NCBI GenBank assembly: GCA_963846505.1
Contig: CAWJWD010000002.1
Location: 1-64,000 of the forward strand
Direction of reading: 5' to 3'
Origin: JACVRW01 sp963846505
Lineage (GTDB): Bacteria; Actinomycetota; Thermoleophilia; Solirubrobacterales; Thermoleophilaceae
Length of the DNA stretch: 64,000 nt
Shown here: positions 40,581-49,763 of the stretch, in pieces
Position numbering within the stretch: the first letter of the stretch is position 1
Layout of the letters: every line of letters begins with the position of its first letter
The notes under the pieces: generated by a model
Databases searched by the model: none
What the model was told of the DNA's origin: nothing
What the model saw: the letters and a program-made list of their open reading frames with translations, nothing else
Made by a program: the position numbers and the translations under genes

Positions 40581-41399
40581 ATGGGCTTACTCGAGGACGC
40601 GATCCGCGAGCACCTCGACCTCAAGCGCAAGCACGGCGCCCCCGAGCAGGAGCTCGAGCGTCAGGAGGTCGAGGCCCTCGGACCCGCCCGGCGTGAGCTG
40701 GCGCCCGAGGATGCCGAGGTCGGCGAGGCGCCGGTCGAGGGTGAGGCTGGAGCCGCGTCGGCGGCAGAGCAGGCCGATCCCGCGACCCCGGAGCCGCTCG
40801 CACAGACCGAGTCGCCTGGCGACGCCGTCCTCGACGAGGGCCAAGCCCCGGTCGAGGTGCCGTTCGGCGAGGAGGCCTCCCCCGAGGACGAGCCGGTTGC
40901 GGGCGAGGAGTTCCTGTCCGAGCAGGAGCCGATCGCCGGCGAGCCGCCGCTCACCGACGACGACCCGTTCCTCGACGACGTCTCCGCCGGCGAGCCGCCG
41001 CTCGCGGACACGGGCGAGCCACAACTGCCGCCGGACCCTCCGCTCGAACCGGACGCGTCCGCCGAGCACGACCTGCCGCCCGATCCCGACGCCTCGTACA
41101 GCTCGTCGGTCGACCAGCCGACCGAGTTCTTCGACGTCGAGGAGGCGATCCGCTCCGAGGAATCGGGACGTGGCGAGGACGCGCCTCGCCGCGGGGACAC
41201 GCCCGCGCGCGGCTTTCCCGCCCAGGAGCGGGAGGACGAGCCGGACGCGCTCGAGGACGAGGAGCAGCTCGAGGACGAGCAGGCCGAGGGCGACGCCGCC
41301 GACGTGCTCGAGGACACGCCGGACTTCCTGCAGGACGCGCCCGAGCACGATCGGCTCTGGTTCGAGCAAAAGCCGCCGCGCGACTTCGACTTCGACTGA
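40581..41399 (+). CDS. Acidic low-complexity protein with conserved N-terminal helix
   Basis: 272 residues. Residues 1-40 (MGLLEDAIREHLDLKRKHGA, then ELERQEVEALGPAR) are a basic-acidic helix seen in many actinobacterial hypothetical proteins. The rest is Glu/Asp/Pro-rich and probably disordered, ending LWFEQKPPRDFDFD. Soluble, cytoplasmic. TAGGCT lies 10 nt upstream of the ATG. Function unknown. Confidence 0.75.
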   Translation: MGLLEDAIREHLDLKRKHGAPEQELERQEVEALGPARRELAPEDAEVGEAPVEGEAGAASAAEQADPATPEPLAQTESPGDAVLDEGQAPVEVPFGEEASPEDEPVAGEEFLSEQEPIAGEPPLTDDDPFLDDVSAGEPPLADTGEPQLPPDPPLEPDASAEHDLPPDPDASYSSSVDQPTEFFDVEEAIRSEESGRGEDAPRRGDTPARGFPAQEREDEPDALEDEEQLEDEQAEGDAADVLEDTPDFLQDAPEHDRLWFEQKPPRDFDFD

Positions 41400-41673
41400 G
41401 TCGGCCCCCGCCCGCGGTCCACGGCGACCCGGCGTCCGGCCGCACGACGACACGGCTGGCGGCCGCTCGAGTCAGGAGTTGCAGCGGGGGCCGCCCGCCC
41501 CGGCGACCCCCGCCTTGAATGCAACTCAGCGGCGTCCCGTGCCGCTTGACTCGACGGAACCCTCCATGCCGTCGTAGTCCCATCCTCGGCTTCCCACCCC
41601 CGTTCTTGAAGCCGAAGAGCGCCGTACTCGACAGGCGTCCGGTGGGCGTTCCCAGCGCGGTTGCGAGCCTTCG

Positions 41674-41679
41674 TAGGAT
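41674..41679 (+). promoter_or_regulatory. -10 hexamer TAGGAT for leaderless start at 41686
   Basis: TAGGAT ends 6 nt before the ATG of the decarboxylase gene; no Shine-Dalgarno is present. Confidence 0.5.
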
Positions 41680-41685
41680 CCCGCG

Positions 41686-43149
41686 ATGCAGCCTGAGGGC
41701 AACGAGCGCTGGGAATGGGCACCGGACGAGATCCGCCGGGTCGGCCACCGCGTCGTGGATCTGATCGCCGATCACCTCGCGGGCCTGCCCGACGAGCCGG
41801 TCTTCCGACCCTTCCCGAACGACCGCGCTCGCGCCATGCTCGACGAGCCGCTGCCCGACCACGGCTCCGAGCCGGACGCCGTCCTCGACCGCTTCGCGGC
41901 CGAGATCCTGCCCCACCCGTTCGGCAACGGCCATCCGCGCTTCTTCGGCTGGGTCAACGGCCCGCCGGTGGTGCTCGGCGTCATGGCGGAGGCGCTCGCC
42001 GCCGCGATGAACCCGAGCGTCGCCGGCGGCAACCACGCCGCCACCTACGTCGAGCGTCAGGCGCTCAACTGGCTCGAGGACCTGGTCGGCCTCGACCGCG
42101 ACTCGATGGGCCTGCTCGTCTCCGGCGGCTCGGCGGCGACGCTGATCGGCCTCGCCGCCGCGCGCCACCGTGCGACCGGCGGCTCGGTCCGTGCCGACGG
42201 GGTCGACGGGCGGCTGGTCGTCTACACCTCCGACCAGGGTCACTCGGCGATCCGCAAGGCGGTCGAGGTGCTCGGCCTCGGCGAGCACCGCCTGCGGGCG
42301 CTGCCGACCGACACCGACCGTCGGCTCGACCTCGACGCCCTGCGCACGGGCCTCGCCGCCGACCGCGAGGCGGGCCTGATCCCGATGGCGGTCGCGGCCA
42401 GTGCCGGCACGGTGAACACCGGTGCGATCGACCCGCTTGGCGAACTGGCCGAGCTCTGCCGCGCCGAGGGCGTCTGGCTGCACGTCGACGGGGCCTATGG
42501 CGCGCCCGGCGTGCTCGACCGGCGCTACCGCGACCGGCTCGCCCCGATCGCCGCGGCGGACTCGCTGGCGCTGGACGCGCACAAGTGGCTCTACGTCCCC
42601 TACGACTGCGGCGCAGTGTTCGTCCGCGACGCCGAGCTGATGCGCGACGCGTTCTCCTTCGTCCCGCCCTACCTGCGCGAGAGCGCCGATCCCGACGGGG
42701 TCAGCTGGCTGCCCTGGTTGAGCGAGTACGGGCTCGAGCAGACGCGCGCCTTCCGCGCGCTGAAGCTCTGGATGGCGCTCGCCTACCACGGCCGCGTCGG
42801 CTACACGGAGGCGATCGGCCGCGACATCGACCACGCCGAGCGGCTCGCCGCCATGGTGCGCGAGCGCCCTGGCCTGGAGCTGGTCGCGCACAGCCTCAGC
42901 ATCGTCTGCCTGCGCTGCGTCCCGCCCGATCCCGTGTCCGAGGACGAACTGGACGCCTTTAACCAGCGCGTGCTGCGCGCCTTGCAGCTCGGCGGCGAGG
43001 CGTTCCTCTCGAGCACCGTGCTCGACGACCGCTTCGTGCTGCGCGCGTGCTTCGTCAACCCGCGCACGCGCGAGGAGGACCTGGCGCGGGTGATCGAGGC
43101 GATCGAGCGGGCAGCCGCCGCGGCGCTCAGTCCACCAGCGACGGGATAG
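41686..43149 (+). CDS. PLP-dependent group II amino-acid decarboxylase
   Basis: 487 residues, a fold-type I enzyme. NGHPRFFGWVNGPP begins the decarboxylase domain, and SGGSAATLIGLAAARHRA binds the PLP phosphate. VDGAYGAPGV holds the cofactor Asp/Ala, and LALDAHKWLYVPYDCG contains the Schiff-base Lys at about 300. It is the aromatic-L-amino-acid/tyrosine decarboxylase type; substrate not resolvable. Its last 23 bases overlap the convergent subtilase gene. Confidence 0.9.
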   Translation: MQPEGNERWEWAPDEIRRVGHRVVDLIADHLAGLPDEPVFRPFPNDRARAMLDEPLPDHGSEPDAVLDRFAAEILPHPFGNGHPRFFGWVNGPPVVLGVMAEALAAAMNPSVAGGNHAATYVERQALNWLEDLVGLDRDSMGLLVSGGSAATLIGLAAARHRATGGSVRADGVDGRLVVYTSDQGHSAIRKAVEVLGLGEHRLRALPTDTDRRLDLDALRTGLAADREAGLIPMAVAASAGTVNTGAIDPLGELAELCRAEGVWLHVDGAYGAPGVLDRRYRDRLAPIAAADSLALDAHKWLYVPYDCGAVFVRDAELMRDAFSFVPPYLRESADPDGVSWLPWLSEYGLEQTRAFRALKLWMALAYHGRVGYTEAIGRDIDHAERLAAMVRERPGLELVAHSLSIVCLRCVPPDPVSEDELDAFNQRVLRALQLGGEAFLSSTVLDDRFVLRACFVNPRTREEDLARVIEAIERAAAAALSPPATG

Positions 43150-44407
43150 CCGCGAGCGCCTTCTCGGCGTTCAAGCGCCCGTCGTAGGCGACCTTGCCCG
43201 CGAGGGCGGGCGGCTTGTCGACCTTGTGCCGGATCGCGTAGCGCAGATCGGAGTAGCTGGCGTCCGACTCCTGCTTCTTCAGCAGCGCCGCCACGCCGGC
43301 CACGTACGGGGACGCCATCGAGGTGCCGTCGAGCGTCTTGTAGCCGCCGCCGAGGTAGGTGGAGAGGATCTCGTCGCCGGGTGCGGCCACGTCGACCGCG
43401 GTCGAGCCGAAGTTCGAGAACGAGGCGAGGCCGTCGCCGGAGGTCGAGGCGGCGACGGTGAGGATGTTCGAGTCGGTGTAGGAGGCCGGATACACCGGCG
43501 ACTTGTCGATGTTCTTCGAGTCGTTGCCGGCGGCGACGACCACGAGCGCCTTCTTCGACTTCGCGTAGTCGATCGCGTCCTTCAGCGCCGAGGACGAGGC
43601 GCTGCACTCGAACGAGCCGTTGACGATCTTGAAGCCCTGCTTGACCGCGTACTCGATGGCGGCGATCGCGGCCGAGGTGGTGCCCTTGCCGCGCGAGTTC
43701 ATGAACTTGACCGCCAGCAGCTTGGTCGACCAGCAGACGCCGGCGATGCCGGTCCCGTTGTTGCCGCGCGCCCCCACGATCCCCGCGACGTGCGTGCCGT
43801 GCCCGTTGTCGTCCTGGCCCGAGCCCTTGCCGTTGATCGCGTTGAAGCCGTAGGTGTCGTCGACGTAGCCGTTCTTGTCGTCGTCCTTGCCGTTGTTCGG
43901 CTTGTCCGCGCTCTTGTAGACGTTGTCCTTCAGGTCCGGGTGATCGGTGTCGATGCCGGTGTCGACGATCGCGACCTTGGCGCAGCTCGTGCGCGTGCCC
44001 CAGGCGGTGGGAGCGTCGACGTCGTGGTCGGCCGGGGTGTCGACGAGCGCCCAGTCGCGCGGGTAGAAGGGATCGTTCGGCGTCTTGGTCGCGGAGGCGA
44101 ACTGGAAGTAGTCCGGCTCCGCGTAGGCGACGCCGTCGGCTGTTGCGAGCCGCTTGCGCAACAATCTCAGCGCGAGGCCGCCGCGCGGCTTGATCAGCGT
44201 CAGCCGGCCGCCGCGCAGCCCGCCGCCGAAGCGCTTGGCGACGCGGCCGCCGAGCCGGTCGAGGATGCGTCCCTGATCGTGCGAGGACAGCTGCCGCTCG
44301 AAGCCCACGAGCAGCTGGCCCGAGGCGGCCGGCGGTGCCGCCTGCGCGGGCGCGGCGAGGGCGGCCAGCAGGCAGACGGCCACGATTGGGTAGACGAGCG
44401 CTCTCAC
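43127..44407 (-). CDS. Secreted subtilisin-family (S8) serine protease
   Basis: 426 residues from a GTG start chosen because the signal peptide (ALVYPIVAVCLLAALAAPAQA) begins there. The pro-region spans about 25-110 (GQLLVGFERQLSSHDQGRIL). Catalytic Asp in VAIVDTGIDTDHPDL, His in GHGTHVAGIVGA, oxyanion Asn in VVAAGND, Ser in GTSMASPYVAGVAALL; all four are intact. Extracellular endoprotease. Divergent from the DUF2267 gene, 18 bp apart. Confidence 0.93.
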   Translation of the reverse strand: MRALVYPIVAVCLLAALAAPAQAAPPAASGQLLVGFERQLSSHDQGRILDRLGGRVAKRFGGGLRGGRLTLIKPRGGLALRLLRKRLATADGVAYAEPDYFQFASATKTPNDPFYPRDWALVDTPADHDVDAPTAWGTRTSCAKVAIVDTGIDTDHPDLKDNVYKSADKPNNGKDDDKNGYVDDTYGFNAINGKGSGQDDNGHGTHVAGIVGARGNNGTGIAGVCWSTKLLAVKFMNSRGKGTTSAAIAAIEYAVKQGFKIVNGSFECSASSSALKDAIDYAKSKKALVVVAAGNDSKNIDKSPVYPASYTDSNILTVAASTSGDGLASFSNFGSTAVDVAAPGDEILSTYLGGGYKTLDGTSMASPYVAGVAALLKKQESDASYSDLRYAIRHKVDKPPALAGKVAYDGRLNAEKALAAIPSLVD

Positions 44408-44425
44408 GGGTAGCGGGCCGAAGGC

Positions 44426-44908
44426 ATGGCCGACCCTAACGCACTCGACGTCGATCACCCGCGGGTGATGGCCTACTGGCTAGGGGCGATGAGGCGCGAA
44501 CACGAGCGAGTGATGAACTACGAGCAGTTCCTCATCGTCGTCAGCCAGCATGCCCGTGCCGGATTCGGCCGCGCCGAGCTGGCGACCCGCGCCACCCTGG
44601 AGACCTTGGCCGAGCGGATCGCGGCCGGCGACGCCCGCGACCTCGCCGAGCGCCTGCCGCCGGAACCCGGACCCTTCATCGCGACCACCAGCCCCGCAGA
44701 GGCCTTCGACGCCGACGAGTTCGTGCGACGCGTCGCCGAGCGCGAGGACGTCGACGCCGAGACGGCCGAGTGGCATGTGCAGGCGGTCTTCGAGGCGGTC
44801 GCACGGGCGGTCGGCGAGGACGAGTACGAGGACTTCGTCGCGGAGCTCTCGAAGGACTACTGGCCGCTGTTGCCGCGCACGTCGCCGGTGGCGAGATCGA
44901 CGACCTGA
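44426..44908 (+). CDS. DUF2267 domain protein
   Basis: 160 residues. MNYEQFLIVVSQHARAGFGR, ATLETLAERIAAGDARDLAE, EFVRRVAEREDVDAETAEWH and YEDFVAELSKDYWPLLP are the DUF2267 repeat pattern, a small helical cytoplasmic protein of unknown role. The domain starts at residue 30. Either the ATG at 44426 (GAAGG upstream) gives a 29-residue extension, or translation begins at 44513 with 131 residues. Confidence 0.82.
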   Translation: MADPNALDVDHPRVMAYWLGAMRREHERVMNYEQFLIVVSQHARAGFGRAELATRATLETLAERIAAGDARDLAERLPPEPGPFIATTSPAEAFDADEFVRRVAEREDVDAETAEWHVQAVFEAVARAVGEDEYEDFVAELSKDYWPLLPRTSPVARSTT

Positions 44909-44935
44909 TCGGGGCGGGCGGGCTAGCGACGGCTG

Positions 44936-45700
44936 CTAGTCGAGGGACAGGGGGTACCGAAACGTGTTGGTGCGCACAACGTCGCCCGCTTCCAGCTCGA
45001 GGAACAGTCGCTCGCCGGTCGCGGTGAGGACGGAGACCGCGACGTGCTGCTGGCCGTCGCTGAAGTACCCGACCATGCCGGGCGGCGGATCGTCCTGCGG
45101 CCCGGCGAGCGGGACGATCCGGAGCCACGTGCGCGCCTTGGCCGGGAAGTCGTCCAGCAGTGGCCAGGTGGTCTGGTGCCGCTCGTCGGCGATGCTGCCC
45201 GCGAGCGTCAACACGAGGGTGAGGCGCACGTTCTTGCGCTGGCCGTCGAGGTAGACGGCTCCGTCCTGGGTGAGGGGGATCGAGACGAGGTGCTTGCGCG
45301 GGGTTCGCTGTCGCTGGCCGCGGCGCTTGCGGGCCGGTAGGAACAGCCGGCAGTAGTCCCAGCCGGTCAGGTCGCCCGTCGACAGCACGCGCCCGTGCCG
45401 CGGCACGAACTCGTACTGGGTGCCACTGCCGATCTCGTCGCCGCCGAGCATGCGTACGTCGGGCAGGTCGGTGCAGGACACGAACACGCGCTTGCCTCGT
45501 ATGCGACGGTGGAGACGGTCCGCCTCGGTGGTGAAGACCCACACGAGCGAGCCGCTGTCGTCGCGCACGAGCTTCACGCCCTTCGACTCGCCCACCGGCA
45601 GCTGCGGTGGCTGCTGCGCGGCCGCGCTCTGGGTGCCGGCTACGACGATCAGCAACGTGATCGCGGCGACGGCCAGCGAAGGTCCAGCGCGCAGAGACAT
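44936..45700 (-). CDS. Secreted protein, unknown
   Basis: 254 residues with signal peptide 1-31 (LAVAAITLLIVVAGTQSAAA). The mature part is beta-rich with two cysteines (FVSCTDLPDVRML, GWDYCRLFLPARKRRG). The later part (LDGQRKNVRLTLVLTL, GQQHVAVSVLTATGERLFLEL) looks like a beta-sandwich. TAGGTT (45713-45708) ends 7 nt before this ATG and favours it over the TTG at 45709. No family recognised. Confidence 0.72.
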   Translation of the reverse strand: MSLRAGPSLAVAAITLLIVVAGTQSAAAQQPPQLPVGESKGVKLVRDDSGSLVWVFTTEADRLHRRIRGKRVFVSCTDLPDVRMLGGDEIGSGTQYEFVPRHGRVLSTGDLTGWDYCRLFLPARKRRGQRQRTPRKHLVSIPLTQDGAVYLDGQRKNVRLTLVLTLAGSIADERHQTTWPLLDDFPAKARTWLRIVPLAGPQDDPPPGMVGYFSDGQQHVAVSVLTATGERLFLELEAGDVVRTNTFRYPLSLD

Positions 45701-45707
45701 GTCGCTC

Positions 45708-45713
45708 AACCTA
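45708..45713 (-). promoter_or_regulatory. -10 hexamer TAGGTT for leaderless start at 45700
   Basis: TAGGTT on the minus strand, 7 nt before the ATG, with no Shine-Dalgarno. Confidence 0.45.
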
Positions 45714-45748
45714 TCCCGATCAATCGGGTTCGTGCGCTGCTCGGTCGC

Positions 45749-47884
45749 CTAGCCCTCCTGGAACCCGTAGCGCCGCTGCAGCCGTCTCAGTGGCGCGGGC
45801 GCCCACCAGTTCCAGTCGCCGAGCAGGCGCATCAGCGCGGGTACGAGTAGCGCGCGCACGATCGTGGCGTCGATCAGCACGCCGGCGGCCATGCCGACCG
45901 CGATCTCCTTCATGAAGAACACCGGGCTGACGGCGAAGGCGAGGAACACCACGGCGATCATCAGCGCGGCGGCGCTGATCACACGGCCGGTACGGCCGAT
46001 GCCGATCGCCACCGCGTCCTCGTTGGACTGTCCGAGGTCGTGCTGCTCCTTGATGCGCGCCATCACCAGCACCGCGTAGTCGGTGGCGAGACCGAAGATC
46101 ACCGCGAACAGGAACACGAGGCTGGTCACCTCGACGGCTGCGGGGCCGGTGTAGTCGAAGAGGCCGTCGAGCCAGCCCTCCTGGAACGAGAGCACGACCA
46201 CGCCGAGCGACGCCGCCAGCGTCAGCGCGTTCATCAGCAGCGCCTTGATCGGCAGCAGCACCGAGCCGGTGAGCATGAACAGCAACACCAGCGTGGTCGC
46301 TGCGACGAAGGTGACCACGAGCGGGATGTGCTCGACCAGGCTCTCCTTCTGGTCGACGAAGCGGGCGGTGTTGCCGGACACCATGATCTCGCCGGCTCCC
46401 GGCGGGCCGAGCGAGCGGATCGCCTCGACGGCCTCCTGGGTGCCGCCGTCGAGCGCGGGCCCCGTGGCGGCGAAGTTGGCGTAGGCGACGTTCTCGGAGG
46501 CGCGAGCGAACGGAGCTCCGCGCTCGATTCCGTCGATCGCGTCGATTCGGCGCCGCAGCTGGGCCAGCTGCCCGGGCGTGGCGTCGCCGCGCACGGTGAC
46601 GGTGACCGCCTCGATGACGTCGCGCGGGTAGTGGCGCTCGACGTAGGTCGCCGCCTCGTACGAGGGCTGGCCCGGCGGTACGGCCTCGGCGCTCGGGCCG
46701 GTCAGGACGGTCCAGAGCAGCGGCGCCGAGGCGGCCAGCAGCAGCGCCGAGCTCGCCAGGGCGACCGTCAGCGGGCGGCGCATGACCGCTCGCGCGAGCC
46801 GGTACCAGCCGCCCGACTCGTCGGTCACGGCCGGGCCGCGACGGATCGAGAGCGCGTCGATGCGGGTGCCGAGCAGGGCGAGCAGCGCCGGCACGACGAA
46901 CACGGCGATCAGCCCCGACAGGATCCCCACGGCTGCGCCGGCGGCCCCGAGCGAGTAGAGGAAGCGCTGGGGCAGGAACACGAGCGCGACCATCGCCGCG
47001 GCGACCGTGAAGCCGGAGAACAGCACCGTGCGGCCGGCGGTCATCACGGTTCTCGCGTGCGCCTCGCGGGTGGCGCCGCCGCGCTGGATCTCCTCTCGAT
47101 AGCGGGAGACGAGCAGCAGCGCGTAGTCGACGGCGAGTCCGAGACTGAGCGCCGTGGTGATGTTGAGCGCGAACAGCGACGTGTCGACGAAGGCGGACAT
47201 GATCCGCAGCACGAGGAACGTGCCCAGGATCGAGATCACGCCGATCAGCAGCGGGATCAGCGCCGCGATCACGCCACGGAAGACGAGCAGCAGCAGGATC
47301 GTGAGCGCGGGGAAGGCGATCAGCTCGGCGTTGGTGAGGTCCTTGCGCGTCTGGTCGTTGACGTCGTTGAAGCCGGGCGCGAAGCCGCCCATCGAGACGC
47401 TCAGCGTGTCCGAGGAGACGCGCCGCTTGGCGTCCTCGGCCGCGAAGCCGCCCTGCTCCTCGATGTCCTGCGTCGCGAGGTGCCCGGAGATGACCAGCGA
47501 GCGACCGTCCTCGGCGATCAGCGCCGCGGCGGCCGGACCCTTCGCCTCGAGCGGGTTGACGACGCGACCGACGTAGCGGGCGCCCGCCAGCTGGTCGCTG
47601 AGCCGGGCGACCTCTCGACGCAGCGCCGGGTCGCGGCGGTCGAGCTTGGCGCCGTCGGGGTCGCGGACGACGAGCACGATCCCGGGGTTGGCGTCGTAGC
47701 CGAGTTCGTCGTGCAGCAGCGCCGTGGCTCGCTCGCTCTCGGAGGCGCTGTCGGTGAAGCCGGCCGCCTGCAGGCGGTGCTCGACGTCATACCCGAGCGC
47801 GCCCGCCAGGACCATGAAGACGCCGGCCAGCGCCAGCACGAGTTTGGGCCGGCGCCAGGTGAGGTTGGCTATGCGCTCGAGCAA
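45749..47884 (-). CDS. MMPL/RND family transporter, second copy
   Basis: 711 residues from a TTG start (MLERIANLTWRRPKLVLALA). Two MMPL halves with LSLGLAVDYALLLVSRYREE and IFGLATDYAVLVMARIKEQH, and a large loop between spans 1-2 and 7-8. Inner-membrane exporter of lipids or drugs. The dyad at 47891-47918 immediately upstream strongly suggests TetR-type repression; no TetR gene is adjacent. Not a close copy of the MMPL gene at 2169. Confidence 0.9.
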   Translation of the reverse strand: MLERIANLTWRRPKLVLALAGVFMVLAGALGYDVEHRLQAAGFTDSASESERATALLHDELGYDANPGIVLVVRDPDGAKLDRRDPALRREVARLSDQLAGARYVGRVVNPLEAKGPAAAALIAEDGRSLVISGHLATQDIEEQGGFAAEDAKRRVSSDTLSVSMGGFAPGFNDVNDQTRKDLTNAELIAFPALTILLLLVFRGVIAALIPLLIGVISILGTFLVLRIMSAFVDTSLFALNITTALSLGLAVDYALLLVSRYREEIQRGGATREAHARTVMTAGRTVLFSGFTVAAAMVALVFLPQRFLYSLGAAGAAVGILSGLIAVFVVPALLALLGTRIDALSIRRGPAVTDESGGWYRLARAVMRRPLTVALASSALLLAASAPLLWTVLTGPSAEAVPPGQPSYEAATYVERHYPRDVIEAVTVTVRGDATPGQLAQLRRRIDAIDGIERGAPFARASENVAYANFAATGPALDGGTQEAVEAIRSLGPPGAGEIMVSGNTARFVDQKESLVEHIPLVVTFVAATTLVLLFMLTGSVLLPIKALLMNALTLAASLGVVVLSFQEGWLDGLFDYTGPAAVEVTSLVFLFAVIFGLATDYAVLVMARIKEQHDLGQSNEDAVAIGIGRTGRVISAAALMIAVVFLAFAVSPVFFMKEIAVGMAAGVLIDATIVRALLVPALMRLLGDWNWWAPAPLRRLQRRYGFQEG

Positions 47885-47890
47885 GGCCGC

Positions 47891-47918
47891 GTGAAGCTAG
47901 CACAGTAAGTAGCTTCAC
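47891..47918. promoter_or_regulatory. Perfect 9-bp inverted repeat upstream of MMPL gene
   Basis: GTGAAGCTA (47891-47899) and TAGCTTCAC (47910-47918) are exact reverse complements with a 10-nt spacer. On the minus strand the spacer contains TACTGT, a possible -10, so a bound repressor would block transcription. It starts 6 nt upstream of the TTG start codon. Confidence 0.7.
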
Positions 47919-47922
47919 GAAA

Positions 47923-47935
47923 CGGACACTGTCCG
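47923..47935. promoter_or_regulatory. 13-bp palindrome CGGACACTGTCCG
   Basis: A perfect 6-1-6 palindrome, five bases beyond the previous dyad. It may be a second site for the same or another regulator of the MMPL gene. Confidence 0.5.
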
Positions 47936-48048
47936 ACCTCCCCGCCCGTCCATCCGCCCTGCCGCCTAGATTTACCTGCTCACACCAACAAATCGGCCCC
48001 GGCGCGGGTGCAACCGCCCGGGGCCCGGCACAGGAAGGGACACTTCCC

Positions 48049-48313
48049 ATGCATCGCAACCCTAACCCGGCGCCCTGCGCCGGCACCGCCGAGGACAGCT
48101 TCGACGAGGCGCTCCTCGGCCTTCTCGTCCATGACCACCCGGGCCTCTGGTCGATCGGCGAGCTCTGTCGCTCGTTGACCTCCAGCGCCCAGACCGCCGC
48201 CAGCGGCGAGATCGAGACCTGCGACACCGAGGACGCCATCGAGCGCCTCCACGCCGCCGGCCTCATCCACCGCATCGGCACCTACGTCTTCGCCACCCGC
48301 GCCGCGCCGCTAG
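48049..48313 (+). CDS. Small winged-helix-like protein; 3' end uncertain
   Basis: The conserved part is about 87 residues: EDSFDEALLGLLVHDHPGLW, SIGELCRSLTS, DAIERLHAAGLIHRIGTYVF and ATRAAP. This is a short winged-helix of the type paired with HTH genes in this order. Strictly, the frame does not stop at 48313 but runs on to 48945, out of frame with and overlapping the YibE/F gene. TAG at 48311-48313 is reached if one base is removed just before it, giving a normal end after ATRAA. GGAAGGG lies 10 nt before the ATG. Confidence 0.55.
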
Positions 48314-48320
48314 TGCGACG

Positions 48321-48333
48321 GAGAATCATTCTC
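48321..48333 (+). promoter_or_regulatory. Fur/Zur-like box upstream of YibE/F
   Basis: GAGAATCATTCTC is a perfect 6-1-6 palindrome with the AT-rich core of Fur-family sites (compare TGAGAATCATTCTCA), followed by ATTACG. It lies 16 nt before the ATG of the YibE/F gene. It suggests metal-dependent repression; the metal cannot be told. Confidence 0.6.
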
Positions 48334-48349
48334 ATTACGATGCGGCCGC

Positions 48350-49550
48350 ATGCCGAGCCTGCCTCGCCTCTACACGCTGCTGGTCGTCGTGCTGGCGCTT
48401 GCGACCGTGCTCGGGCTGGCGCTGCTGTGGCCGGGTTCGGTGCGTCAGAACGTCGATGCCGGCCTGTTGGCCGACAGCGACCGCGGCAAGGTGGAGCGGG
48501 TGAGCGAGTTCGCTTGTGCGGGGGTGACCGGCGACACCTGCCGCCGCGTGGCGGTGAAGCTCGAGACGGGGCCCGACGCGGGCACGACGGTGAAGGTCCC
48601 GCTCGACGTGCAGGGCCTCGATCCCGACGTGAGCGTCGGCGATCAGGTACGCGTGGTCGAGAACGCGGTGCCGCCGGGACAGGAGCCCGGGGGCGAGCTC
48701 GACAGCGTGCTGGAGCTCCAGCACGCGACCGTCTATTCGATCGTCGACTTCGAGCGTCGTGGCCCGATGCTGTTCTTGGCGCTGCTGTTCGCCGCGGCGG
48801 TGCTGGCGTTCGGCCGGCTGCGCGGGGCGCTGTCGCTGGTCGGGCTGGCGCTCAGCCTCGTGATCGTGCTGGTGTTCGTGGTGCCGGCGATCCTCGACGG
48901 CAGCTCGCCGCTGTTGGTCGCGCTCGTCGGCCTCGTTCGCGGTGATGCTGTCCACGATCGCGCTCGCCCACGGCCTCGGGCCGAAGAGCATCGCGGCGAT
49001 CCTCGGCACGGCCGGCAGCCTGCTGCTGACGGTCGGCCTGGCGGTGCTGTTCACCGACCTCACCCACCTCACCGGACTCTCGAGCGAGGAGGCGGCGATC
49101 CTGCAGCTCAACGGCGAGCAGGTCAACTTCCAGGGCCTGCTGCTGGCCGGGATGGTGATCGGCGCGCTTGGGGTGCTCGACGACGTCACGATCAGCCAGT
49201 CCTCGACGGTGATGGCGTTGCGCGGCGCGAACCCGGCGCTGCGCTTCGGCCAGTTGTTCGGGCTGGCGATGCGCGTCGGCCGCGACCACGTCAGCGCCAC
49301 CGTCAACACGCTCGTGCTCGCCTACGTCGGCGCCTCGCTGCCGCTGTTGCTGTTGTTCAGCACCGGCGAGCTCGGCGTCTTCGACGTGCTCAACCTGGAG
49401 CTGGTCGCCAAGGAGATCGTCGCGACGCTCGTCGGCTCGATCGGCTTGATCGCCGCCGTGCCGATCACCACCGCGCTCGCGGTGGCGCTGTCAGGCTCGC
49501 TGCCCGCCGAGCGACTTACGATCGAGGCCGCGCACGGCCACGCCCACTGA
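48350..49550 (+). pseudogene. YibE/F family membrane protein, frameshifted
   Basis: Frame 1 encodes a signal anchor (LLVVVLALATVLGLALLWPG), an extracytoplasmic domain (AVKLETGPDAGTTVKVPLD, VGDQVRVVENAVPPG) and the first spans. At the CC at 48931-48932 one C is extra. Without it the text continues SFAVMLSTIALAHGLGPKS, LLLAGMVIGALGVLDDVTIS and AMRVGRDHVSATVNTLVLAYVG to the stop at 49550, the normal YibE/F C-terminus. Intact length would be about 400 residues with eight or so spans. Function of the family is unknown. The Fur-like box upstream links it to metal status. Sequencing error is likely. Confidence 0.8.
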
Positions 49551-49763
49551 GGCGTTCAGTTTCAGGGTTCTGGGCAGTCGATGGCGCCGCCGCCCAGCCT
49601 TTGGCGATCGTGGCGGTGTTGGCGGCGATCGAGTCGCGGAAGGTGGCTCCACTGGAGCCCTCGGGTCCTAACCAGCACCGCAATCATCGGGAGGTCTTGA
49701 CGCTCTTCCCGAGAAAGATCAGGAGTCGTAAAGTGTCGACGGCTTCCTGCCGAGAGGACTCAA

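Noticed and set aside
48349..48945. C-terminal 200 residues of the frame starting at 48049
   Set aside because: This part is an alternative frame of the YibE/F gene, low complexity (Arg/Gly/Ala), and begins where the winged-helix similarity ends; best explained by a lost stop through an indel.
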